A stretch of 64,000 nucleotides of DNA from Sinotaia quadrata (taxonomy: Eukaryota > Mollusca > Gastropoda > Architaenioglossa > Viviparidae). The stretch lies in contig CM054182.1 of NCBI GenBank assembly GCA_028829895.1, forward strand, positions 87,283,546 to 87,347,545. The letters are read 5' to 3'. The notes under the pieces are model-generated. The model did not search any database. It had not been told where the DNA came from and saw nothing but the letters and a program-made list of their open reading frames with translations. Every line of letters starts with the position of its first letter. The first letter of the stretch is position 1. Shown here piece by piece: positions 11,201 to 24,300 of this stretch. The position numbers and the translations under genes are program-made.

Positions 11201-14200
11201 TTCTTAAAATTGGTGTGTTGGTGGTATTGCAGCAATCTACGTGGCACTCGGAGTTGCTTTCTTCCTAGCTGTAGTATGGACCATTTTAAAAAGATTGTAC
11301 AGGTAATTTGATCACTTAACCTATGTTTGTTGATTGTTACTGATAGTTCCATTCTGTCTTCAAGTTAAGTTTTGGGGTTAGCTGACACCTTGGCTGTTTG
11401 TTTCCTTGAGCTTGATAACATCATCACTGACTGTCTTGAGATACATGTGGTTACTCTTGCATTGACTCCCATTCTTTATGTACAAGAGCATATTCAGGTG
11501 GTTAGAGTGAGACAGTGCCTGTTTCATAAACGTCATGGAATTGATAGCATGTTGAATTTAGCCATGTTTAGATCTAGCAACAGCAAACTAACTTCTATGT
11601 CCACAGACACATCTGTGCATGCAGAAAGCGAAACAACCAATGAAGGAAGCCGACAAAATGTAAACATATGCTAATGACAACATTTGAGTTGGTCTCACTG
11701 ACTTTAATTAGGTGTGCAAGTGAACAGCCTTCCTGTAGCTAAGTAGAATTTATCAGATATGTCTCTGTAAGATACCACCCACATAAGGGTCAGTATGGAG
11801 AAAGCACGGGCTAAAGTTCCAACCACATACTTTTGTGCTCTAATAGAATTGTACACACTACAATTTAGAAAAACCTATTTGTTTGGCCTCTAATGCCAAA
11901 AATCTGGGTTCCTTGTTGTGTACTGGCACACTAGAGGAGGTGGGTGATTCTCTGAAAATTGGTGTTTTCTCTCAGCTGAAGTATGCATGCCTGCATTTAT
12001 ATGTATAGGCCATCCCAATCTTACACTGTTTTATGCAATTTTTGTGTATAAAGAGACATCACTTATAAGGTGCATGCTGTCAGAGCTTTTATCATTGATC
12101 CTCTTATCTCCCTTAGCAACATAGGGGTCCTTTCTGGCTTCTGATCAATTAGAATCATGTTATTCCTCTAATCTGTGTTTTTAAAAAAAAACATTTCATG
12201 TTAAAAAAAAAATTAAATCATAATGCCAATGTGCAGAAGTCATTCATAGACATCATTAGATTTGTTTCATTATGATTAAGCCTTCAGTTAACAATTTACT
12301 TTTTTGAAATTTGTCTTTTTCACTATGAAGTTTGAGTCATAGTTGCAATTTACAGGCATGAGTATGGTGTGTTTCTTTTCCAGCCAGGGTTACTTACACA
12401 GAATTGTATGCTTTTGGAGTCCAGAAAGCATTATGTCTGTAAGTAATATGAGTTACTTTTGCAATAAAATATAGTGTATGTCTATGTTATGTCCATATAT
12501 AACTTGATTGTCTTTGTTATTAGTATTATATACATCTATATTATATCCATATATAATTTGATTGTCTTTGTTATTAGTATTATGTATGTCTATGTTAATT
12601 CCACAAACATGATTTAATTTTCATCATAACTTGTAAGTGCTTAATTAATTGTAGATGTCTCTTATGTTTACATTTGATTTGGTCTTTTTTGTCATTACTT
12701 GCAGATGTGTGTGTCTGTGTTATATCTGACTTGATTTTCCTTGTCGTTAATTATAGGTATATCCATGTTCATATGTCTTTCTGTATTATGTCCTTGAGTG
12801 ACTTGATTTTCCTTGTAGTAATTATAGGTATATCCATGTTCATATGTCTGTCTATATTATGTCTTTGTGTGACTTGATTTTCCTTGTCATTAATTGTAGG
12901 TATATCCATGTTCATATGTCTGTCTATATTATGTCTTTGTGTGACTTGATTCTCCTTGTCATTAATTGTAGGTATATCCATGTTCATATGTCTGTCTATA
13001 TTATGTCTTTGTGTGACTTGATTTTCCTTGTCATTAATTGTAGGTATAACCATGTTCATATGTCTGTCTATATTATGTCTTTGTGTGACTTGATTTTCCT
13101 TGTCATTAATTGTAGGTATAACCATGTTCATATGTCTGTCTATATTATGTCTTTGTGTGACTTGATTTTTTGTTGTTGTCACTACTTGTAGATATGTTCA
13201 TATTATGTTCTTGTGTGACTTGATTTTCTTTGTCTCTGCTTGTAAATATATCTACATTATATTTGTAACTTACCTGATTTTGTATAAAATCATTATTTTT
13301 AGCTGATTTCTTTTGTATGAGGCTTGTTTCGTAGTCTAATACTGCAAGATACTTTTTTTTTAAAGTTCACCTTTTTTTAAATCAATTTTTTCATCCATTA
13401 TGGCATGCTGTTCACTATTGTTATTATCAACAGGACTTTGGGACTCCAACAAGCATCAATCCTACTGAAGAAGTGAAGACTGCTGGTGAAGAATTAAAAA
13501 ATAAAGTTGTGACTAAAGAGAGATTGCGGTCACTGGACACTTTTAGGGGGTAAGGGAGATTATACTCTGAAGTACCAAAAATAGATTCAGCAATAATAAA
13601 TACATTTGAAAACTTGTGTACATTAATCATGTGTACTGACTTTTAAGTGTGAACATTTTATAACATTTTATTTATTTTTTTATTTGCTGTTAGAAATTGA
13701 TGCACAGTATTATGCTTTTTCATTTCACTTTTGGGTGCTATTCAATACTATGAGACTGGATTGTGCTTGAATTATTTTGTAGCTCAGTACATTTAAGTGT
13801 ATTCAAATCAGTTTTAATATTTTTTTAATGACCTTCTTTCCAGTAATTTTGTACATTTATACAATAATAATAAATTATTTGTCTAATCTTTATTATTGTT
13901 TAAGAATAATAATATTAACTCACTTGTTAATAAACTGAGAATTGCCAAAGAGATATAGAGATAAACAACTTTACTGGGTGTGAAATTAATTCTTCCTCCA
14001 TCCTCATAATTTCAAATGTTTAATTAGAATTGTTTAAGTGGCAATAATATTTGTTAAAAGTAACAAATAGATTAGATTTCATTCTCAACTATTTCTACAG
14101 TTCATTGGGCGAATTATCATTGCTTCCTAACTCTGTGCAAAACTGTTTCTTTATGGAATACTTTTGAGATTTCGTTATTGATTTTAATTAATATTATCTT

Positions 14201-15350
14201 ATAAATTAAACAGTTTTGAGTATTTTAGTATTGATTTTAATTAATATCAGCATATGAATTAAACAGTTTGAGTATTTAGTATTGATTTTAATAAATATCA
14301 GCTTATGAATTAAATAGTTTTGAGTATTTTAGTATTGATTTTAATTAATATCAGCTTATGAATTAAACAGTTTTGAGTATTTTAGTATTGACTTCAATTA
14401 AATATCAGCTTAAGAGGTGACAGTTCTGAGTGTACTGGTGCCTTGCCAGTATTATGCGCCTCAATATATCACGGATCCGCATGCACAGCCTGTGGATCTC
14501 TTTTTTTTTTTTACTGTCCAACCTCTTCAAATTACTTACAGAGTTAACAGCATTGTATCAAATCAATTGGCTCAATTTACAAATGTTTTACAGACCATGT
14601 CTAAACTTTATTCAGTATTTTTGTTCAGTACATTGTACATGTACTTGCCACTGTAAACACAGCTTAACAATGATCACTATTGTTTTGAAAAACTTCAAAC
14701 ACATCCTACCACTGTCTAAACAGAGTTAACAAATATTTTTTCTTCACATATTTGTCACACATCTCTTCAATGTACATGTACTGTGTGTGCATAAGCTTAA
14801 ATTACATGGCTTAAAGTACATGTGGTGAACCATAAGTTGATAAACAGTAGCTGCCATGTGACATGGGTTGTTCTTAAATGACAGAAAAGATCCTTCGTTA
14901 TAACACATCCTCACCAATAACGTGGTCAGATTTTTTAGACTCCAAGGATCATGTTATATTGAGGCACCAATGTATTTAATTTAATATCGGCTGTTTGGAG
15001 TATTTCACTATTGATTTCAATTAATATAAGCTTTTGCAGTAAACAGTTTTGAGTTTTTCAATACTAGTTTCAGTTACTTTTATTAATTAAACAGTTATGA
15101 GTATTTCAGTTAATACCCCTTTGTTTAGTTGAATAGATTGTCACTTATCTTAAATACTGTAGATCATTGCTTATGATAATTTAGCTGATGTTACATCTTA
15201 TTATATTATTATTTGTATCTTTCTGGCAAACTTTCATACTCTCAGTGTGTGGCCTCTAATTTGGCTTAGGGTAGAATTTCATTCTGTGGCTTATATATCC
15301 CACATTTTGTCTGTAATCTCAATTCTAAGATAACATTGTTCTCTTGTCTT

Positions 15351-15388
<38 letters not shown>

Positions 15389-18300
15389 TCACACACTCAT
15401 GCATACTCGCATGCACACATACATATATATACACAAACAAAACTCAAATTCATATTCCAATACAAATAAAATTCACTTCACAAAGAAAGTAATGCTAGTA
15501 ACACATTTTCAAATCTTTATGATTTATATAATCACTGAATGTAGAATTTATTTTAGTGATTTTAACATTTCTACGCTTTAATTTTATATATGGTTTTAAT
15601 GTTTGGAGATAAACACTCGCAGATAAGTGAGAATAATAAGATTATAATCACATATATTTGTTTTTATTATTCTGTGATTAGAAAAAAAATATGTTGGAGA
15701 TGGTAGGATATGATAATAAACATTTTTATGCAGATATAAATGAGTGATTTTCATTTTAGGATATCGATCGTGGTTATGATCTTTGTGAATTACCGTGGGG
15801 GAGGCTACTGGTTCTTCAAACATTCCAAATGGAATGGTTTGACAGTTGCAGATTTGGTTTTCCCATGGTGAGTGGCTGACCTGAGGATAATTTGTCTTCA
15901 GTCTGCCAGGCACACTTATAGCAGTGTGTATTGCACTATGCATTGCATGATGTATTGCAGTATGCTTGTTTTGAGGCAGTTGGTGATTTTAATTCTGTTT
16001 TTCTGTGTGGGTGTGAGAGAATCTTTAAAGAGGCATTATCAGAAAATAATATAATAAAGATTACACAACTCTTCCAGTTCATTGTGACTTATTCTACTTA
16101 ATAGGTAGACATTTAACTTTATGAAAATGAGATGTTAATATTTTATTGCTTTGAGGGTCATTTGCATGGCCATGAGTTATCTTGTGATGCACAGAAATTT
16201 GTTTCCTCAAATCTTTTGATATGCCTCAACACTCAAACATTTTGATATGCCTCATTAAAGATTCTTGGCACAATAATTTTATATTCTGTTTGATATTTAA
16301 ATGGCTGTACTCTAACACTTTTGTTTTGCTTTGTTTTGTTTTACTCTGATGTCTGATACATGTGAAATGCACACAGACTGAGCTTGACCATCATGATTTG
16401 TGTCAATTATGGAGGGGGAGGCTACTGGCAGTTCAGCCACTCCATATGGAATGGCTTGACCGTGGCTGATCTTGTTTTTCCTTGGTAGGTCCTGCCATTG
16501 TAGACACTGCTGTAAGAGGGGGCAAAGTAAATTTTAAAAAAATATAGTTTCAATACATTATTACTATGTAATTTCAAATTACAGTAATATTATATTTTAT
16601 ATTTATTATGGAAATTATTATTCAGACAGTAGTTATCTTGGGAATATTGATTTGTGTGATATGGTGCACAAAATAATTCACCACAGTTAACTTGTGAATA
16701 TTGTGGAAGTGTGATGTAGCATACTGTAAATAATTCACGGCATTTCACTTGTGAATTCTGTGGACCTGTGACAAAAGTCCACATTAATTCTGTAGTTACT
16801 AGTGTTAGTTAATGGGTTTTATTTTACTTTCAAAGTGTATGTTATATGTGTACATTAATGAAAGACAATGTGTTGGGATAAGTATTAAACAATTTATGAA
16901 TACAACAGTTGCTAAAAATTAAACAGTACATTAGAATATTATGAAAGTTTAAATAGTTCTGTTTGGTTGTTAAATCCCTACTCAGGAAAGTTAATTTGAG
17001 GTGACTGGTAAAATTGTACTGCTAGTAATGCATAGTACCATATTTCTTCCATTTTATTTTTAGAACATGAAATAGGGGAAGTTTTGGCTTTGCGGTATGT
17101 TTTGATTTAATGTGTTCTTTTTAACTTTTTATTTATATTTAAAATTAAATAAACTGTCCTTTTTGCTTTTTTATAAAAAGATGCTATGTATCATAGCATG
17201 ATTATTTACTTAATTTACTATTGTTTCAAAATGTGGCTGAATACTAACAAAGTAATTAATAAACTTTTCACTTTGTAATATATTCTATTTCTATGTACTT
17301 ATTTTATCCTTTCATTCAAAAAGAGAAAACCCCAACTAACTTTTTCTCTCTTTCTTTTATTTTATCATCTTTTAACATTTTTATTATTTATATTCATTGT
17401 CTTGTTAAGATTGAGTTGCATGGAGGTCATATTTTTAAAGATGAAAATTTTAAAAATAATAATTCTGAATTTAACTTTGGATATTTTAATTTATTCATTG
17501 GCATTTATAAAAATAAAAACCTATTTTTTTCCAGAAAATATAAGTTGGGATATTTAATAATAATAATAATATATATATATATATATTTAAAAAGAGGAAT
17601 TGCATCTTCTGAAATGATGTTGTTTTAGTTATTATTTATTTTTTAACTGTTACAAATTTCATTTTACTGTTTTTTGTTGTTGTTTTTTTGTCTAGCCATG
17701 TTTAACAAATTATTTGTATTGCATTGGTCATCATTGTATTTATTATGTCTGCTGCATGTTTACTTCTAGTCTGCTTACTGTAGAGTAATTTTAAACAAAG
17801 GGTTTTATTTTTTTTAGTGCAAAGCAACATTACATATCTGTACCTTTTTTCATGTTTCATTACTGTAATCAGTGTAGTGTTTAACACCTCTTTATATTTG
17901 CATAACAATATTTGGATTTTCCTTGTATAAAGTGGATTAAGAAGATTATTAAATCATGATGTTATTCTAATCATTGTAATTCTTTATTAGAAGGGTTAAT
18001 TAATTATTATATTCATTTATGATAAAAAGTAAAATCAGAAGGCATAATTACTTTTAATGTCATGAATACTGTTTCTAGATTATGACATTTTTATATTTTT
18101 TAATGGAAGTATGTGGAGCAAATTAAGAATTCAATATTAAGCAGGCTGCTGAGTGCAGTACATATATTATTATTCAGAAAGATATTCTCGTTCTCATTAA
18201 TTGATATTATCATTCAGTAAAATTATATCTACTTAACTAACTTTCTCCAAACTTACTTTGGCTATTGTGTAGGAAAGCATTTTAGTTATTATTTGCCTAA

Positions 18301-21300
18301 AAGATAAATAAATAAAATAAAATATTGTCTTCATGATTTAAAGCAGCTACAGTCTAAATTGCCTACCCTTAGGTTTGTCTTCATAATGGGGACAGCCATG
18401 ATGCTAAGCTTTCAAGGTCAGCTGCGATGAGGCACGCCTAAACCTACGATGTGGTGGAGAATTGTTCGCCGCTCAATAATCCTTTTTGGATTAGGGCTTC
18501 TCATTAACTCAGGTGGTCCAAGTGATGGTAAGATTTTCCCATTTTTATACACTCATTGAGATAACTGAGTTTTATTTCTCTCAGTGCATATTGAGTTGAA
18601 CCAGAAATATTTGCTGGGTTTTTCTTATTTTAGTTACAGTAACAATGGTAAAGATAAATAAGCTGTTTAACATGGATTGATTCATTCTGGGTATGCACTT
18701 ACAAGCATACAATTTTTGTCTCACGTAAATTTTATCTTTAACATTTCTGTATAGAAATTGCACAATGTTTTAGGAAATGTTTATTCTACTTCATTCTCTT
18801 TTAGAAACTCAACTCAATGAATGGTACCTTATGGGGTCATTGCTGTATATTGAACAGCAGAAACGTTAGAGAGTTATATGCTTCCTAGTGAATGCTGCTT
18901 TACTGGAGCTATTGTTGCATGTCTTAAAGTAAAAATATTGTTATAAAGTTTTATGCTTCTCAGACAATGCCATAACCATATAAACAAAGTTTTTATCCAG
19001 ACATTAGGAGGTTCCATATCATACATTTATTAAGGTTATCACTTTTCCCATGATTTGGGTGATTATACTAAAACTTTACTTTGCTTAATACTCAAAACAT
19101 CTGTTCATTTAGCTTTTTTCTGATTTAAGTAATTATAGTCAACATTTCCTTTACTATGCTTAATACTGCTTAATAGCATATGGTCATCAGAATGAAATCT
19201 TCATTTGCTGCAAGGCAGTAGATCATTTGTGGATAAACATGTTATGATGAGACCTTTTTCTGTTATCATTTTTCTTTTTCTTTCGAGTTACCTACTCAGA
19301 CAGCACCATTCTATACATATTAAACATTAATCTTAGTAATTATTATTGTATAAATCTTACAAATCGGTATACATGAGTGGGGTGGTGAGTCATGTGGTTA
19401 ATTTTTTTTTAATTTTATAAGTAAATTTTCAAGTTCATTTCTGCAGTAAAAATAAGTGTCATGATTTCATTTCCAAACCTGTTGCAGGTATTGACTTGTC
19501 CCGGTTTAGAATTCCTGGTGTTCTGCAGCGTTTTGCACTCACTTACTTCATTGTAGCATCAGTTCATCTCTTGTTTGCCAGGCTGAATGATAGCAACGCA
19601 GTAAGGAATTTATTTTCATAGTAATTGGTTGTCACTGTTTCTGATGGATATCTATTTGATGACTGGCGATGATGGTGAAATGTTTTAATCCAACTAAAGG
19701 TGATAGTGAAATGTTTTAATTCGAATGGAGATTGTAGTGAAATGTTTAATTTGACTGTTTGGCCTTAATTATGGTGATTTCCTTCAAACAGCCTAGTGCA
19801 ATGCAATAGGAGTTACTGTTCATATGGTGTCAGGGTTTGTAAAACTATACAAATGTAAGAAAGTTTGTGAAACTGAATGGTCATTCCCCATCAATGAAAA
19901 TTTAAGTTTTGACAAGATTTTATGACAACATTTTTGAATTTTTAAGGAAATAACATTTTTATTTTTATTTTTAGTTGTGGGGTGTGGGTTTTTTTTAAGT
20001 GTTTCATTTTGCAAAATATTCATTTTATTTTATAATCAGAACTGAAACTTGTTTGTTGGTAAAATATTTAGTCTTCCCACACTGCAATGATATATATTTT
20101 AAATGCTTAAGAAAAATGTTTCTTTAGAGGCTTACAGCACTGTGGTAGAGTAAATTTGCCTATCCCTATTTCTAGACTTGATTGTTATATAAATTGTTAA
20201 ATGTGTGTTAGGATATAAGATTGTATATATATATATATTAAAATTATTTGAATGGAAACATTGATGTGAAGTAATCTTTTTCATTATAGTTGTTATCTGT
20301 ATATTTAATTGTTGATTTAATAAATTTATTGACCTTCTTACACATATTAATAACCTTATGTTGGAGAAGAAAGTGGGTGGTAGGTGGCTCGCTAAATATA
20401 GATTAAAAGAAGGATTTATCTTCTCCTTTGATAAGAAGTTTTCCACCTATGGAAATATTGTGTGACAGTAAATGTTTGTCTTTAATGTTGTGGAAGAGAG
20501 AAAATATTTAAAGCACCCACATATCTGTCAAGTGAGAGAGACAAGTGGTGTCTTCTGGATAATTATTAATAACATAAATTAAGATTTTTATCACTTGTAA
20601 TTAGTTATGGGTGATTAATTAATAATAATAATCATAACCATTAAGTAGGTGGTGTTAGCATCACAAGCACAAAAAACCAGTTTGTTTTCATATTAGTTTG
20701 TACTTAATATAATTTTTATGTTTGTACATTAATGTAATTTGTAAATGCTTGTACATTAATATAATTTGTATATTTTTGTGCAGTAATATAATTTTATATG
20801 CTGGTGCATTCATATGCTTTTTATATGTTTTATATTAATATAATTTTGATATTTTGTACATTAATATAATTTTATGTTTGTTCATTAATATAATTTTATA
20901 TGTATGTATATTAATATAATTTGTGTATGTTTGTGCATTAATATAATGTGTATGTGTTTGTACTTTAATATAATTTGTATATGTTTGTACATTAATATAA
21001 TTTGTATATGTTTGTACATTAATATAATTTGTATAGTTTTGTACATTAATATAATTTGTATAGTTTTGTACATTAATATAATGTATGTACATTAATTTGT
21101 AAAGTGTGCTCATCTTGCACTTATGAAGGATTAGACAGAGCACAAAGTATGCCTTATGTTATTATATTATTATGCCTACTGCTACATATAAACTGAGAGA
21201 AGTTTATTTGTTTGGGAGAAATCCATTTTTTTATTATATATTATATTAAAAATATTAATGTAAATAAATCATTTATTGAAGTCTTCATTGACTCTGTATA

Positions 21301-24300
21301 ATTAAACCTATCTGCAGTATGGACGATGGGCTTCAGTGCGCGATATAATTGAGTTTTGGCCAGAGTGGGTGTTCCATCTTTCTCTCGTGGCTATTCATCT
21401 GGCTTTTACCTTTGGCCTGGATGTTCCTGGCTGTCCAAAGTAAGTGATTATCTTTAGTATGTTCATTGTCTGGAGTAAATCCTTCTTTTCAGTATGTGTT
21501 GTTGTTTTTGGTATTCTATTGTCTATATTACATTGTTTTCAGTATATGTTGTTGTTTTTGGTATGTCTGTTGTCCATAGTACATTGTTTTCAGTATGTGT
21601 TGTTGTTTTTGGTTTGTCTGTTGTCCATAGTACATTGTTTTCAGTATGTGTTGTTGTTTTGGTATTCTGTTGTCCATAGTACATTGTTTTCAGTATGTGT
21701 TGTTGTTTTTGGTATGTCTGTTGTCCATAGTACATTGTTTTCAGTATGTGTTGTTGTTTTTTGGTATGTCTGTTGTCCATAGTACATTGTTTTCAGTATG
21801 TGTTGTTGTTTTTTGGTATGTCTGTTGTCCATAGTACATTGTTTTCAGTATGTGTTGTTGTTTTTGGTATGTCTGTTGTCCATAGTACATTGTTTTCAGT
21901 ATGTGCTGGTGAAGGGGGATACATTGTTTTAGGTAATTGTGTTTGTATATTTTTTAAAAACTGGCAAAATAAATCCATGTATTTTGTATGTTAGTAAAGT
22001 CTGATCCATAGTTTCCAGTAATATGGTGTTGTCCCAAATAAATTCCTTGTTATCATTATACATGTTCCAAATCCCTTGTTTTCAATGTGTTGATAAGGGT
22101 AAATCCCTTGTTTTCAATATGTGTTGATAAGGGTAAATCCCTTGTTTTCAATGTGTTGATAAGGGTAAATCCCTTGTTTTCAATATGTGTTAAATCTACT
22201 GGTCTATCAATGAAGTCTACTTCTATCAATTAAATCTACTGCTCTATCAATTAAATCCAATGATCTCTCAATTAATATCAGTGTTTGTACTCATCAATCA
22301 TGTTGTTTCTTTCTTAAGAAAAATAAAAGGTAAATGAAATCTTTTGTTTTATGTTATTATGGTTACCATAGTACTCTAAATTAATTCCTGCTGTTGAGTT
22401 TTTGTTTGATAATCATTGTATTCTCAGTGCAATCACAAGTATTTTGATTTATTTGGCTATTTATTATTGTATTCAAGCAGTAAAATATATTTTAAATTAA
22501 TCATACATATGCGTTTTAATTTATGCTATCATTTACATTGATGAAAAAATGCCTCCCCCCACATTTTTTTTTTTGTTTTTGTTAAGTCATTGCAAAACAT
22601 GTTTTAAATATTGTTTGTGGTATTTAAAGCAATTATACAGATTATTAATGATTATTATAAGTGAATGATCAACATTTTAAATACTTTAAATAATTTAAAA
22701 GAAAGAAAGAAAAAGTCAAGTAGACAGCAAACAATGTTGAGTGATAGTCTGTTTTGGTTAAATAACAGAATGACAAAATTAGTGATCAAGAAGAAATGGA
22801 CTTTGAAGAAAATTATGCAGTGCAATAAATACTTTTATGTAACATAATACCTATATCTGTTCATTTGGGTTTGGTGTTTATTTTCCCTTATGATAGAATT
22901 TTGATTGTCATTTTCTGAAATTCAGAAAAATGGCCTGGCAGTTAGAGTAAAACATGTACTAACTAATGACTTGTGATTTAATAATCCTATGTGGCAGCAT
23001 GAAAGCAAGTCCATTGTAGACTGAGTCTGATTTGACAGAAAAATATCTTGTTTTTAATGTGTGTTTAGTCCAAATTAAATACCTTGTTTTCAAATTATGT
23101 ATCTCTAAATATAGAAGCATGATAATCTTCAGTTATGTTGAATTTGTTATAATAAGATAAAAGGAACAAATTAATAAATATATAGATGTGGAATTTAAAT
23201 TTACTGGTAATTACTTTTTAAAAAAAACATTTTGTATTGATGCTGTTGTTTATTTTTATCAGTGTATATTTGTGTTCTTGTTCAATGTTGATGTTTATTT
23301 TTATCAGTGTATATTTGTGTATAGTTCTTGTTCAATGTTGATGTTTATTTTTATCAGTGTATATTTGTGTATAGTTCTTGTTGATGTTTATTTCTGTTTA
23401 TGTATTACTAGTGTTCCTCACCTGTTTTTGTTCTCCCTAAAATTTTTCTTCAGTTTCCTTTTCCTAACATTCACCATGTATGTTTTGATATATTTGATGT
23501 ATATCTAGGGGGTATCTTGGACCAGGTGTCATGTTTTGATATATTTACTATGTATATCTAGGGGGTATCTTGGACCAGGTGTCATGTTTTGATATATTTA
23601 CTATGTATATCTAGGGGGTATCTTGGACCAGGTGTCATGTTTTGATATATTTACTATGTATATCTAGGGGGTATCTTGGACCAGGTGTCATGTTTTGATA
23701 TATTTACTATGTATATCTAGGGGGTATCTTGGACCAGGTGTCATGTTTTGATATATTTACTATGTATATCAAGGGGGTATCTTGGACCAGGTGGATATGC
23801 TGATCACGATCAATACATCAACTGTACAGGCGGTGCAGCGGGTTACATTGACAGGAAGATTTTTGGAGACAATCATATCTATCAGTCCCCTACGTGCAAG
23901 GTATGTATACGGTGTAACTCGTACATCAGTTTGCCATTTGATCATTTTCTCCATTAACCTACAAAACAGTACTACAGTTGATGTAAATGCACAGAAGTTC
24001 ACTTTAAAAATACTGCTATCATTAACAGTAACACATTTTATATAATCCATGTAGTCATTTGCTAAAATTTTTATGTAATGTCAACCACTAGAACTTAACT
24101 AATCCATTCAGCCACTAGAGAATCAACATTAACCTATCCAGTCAACTACATGACATCAACATTATAGACTTGTACATACAGATACTAATATATTTGCTTT
24201 ATCATACAAACTCTTACTTTATCATACAAACTCTTACATTTTGTGGTGTTTCATACATCCAATTGCATTCTCATGCTTCCTATTCAGTCAACTACATGAC

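Noticed and set aside
11572..11659. Possible extra HGSNAT linker exon ([16 protein letters not shown] and on to GSRQN)
   Set aside because: Its entry phase fits exon 5, but leaving in phase 0 it cannot precede exon 6. Exons 5-6-7 already give a family-like linker. It could only be an alternative to exon 6, and its donor (GTAAAC) is weak.
12769..13191. Long open frames on both strands with a 24-residue periodic peptide
   Set aside because: They come from a 72-base minisatellite whose unit is a multiple of three and has no stops. No initiation context or homology supports a protein.
21444..21994. Overlapping open frames rich in Cys/Phe/Val repeats
   Set aside because: They are products of a 51-base tandem repeat in HGSNAT intron 11.
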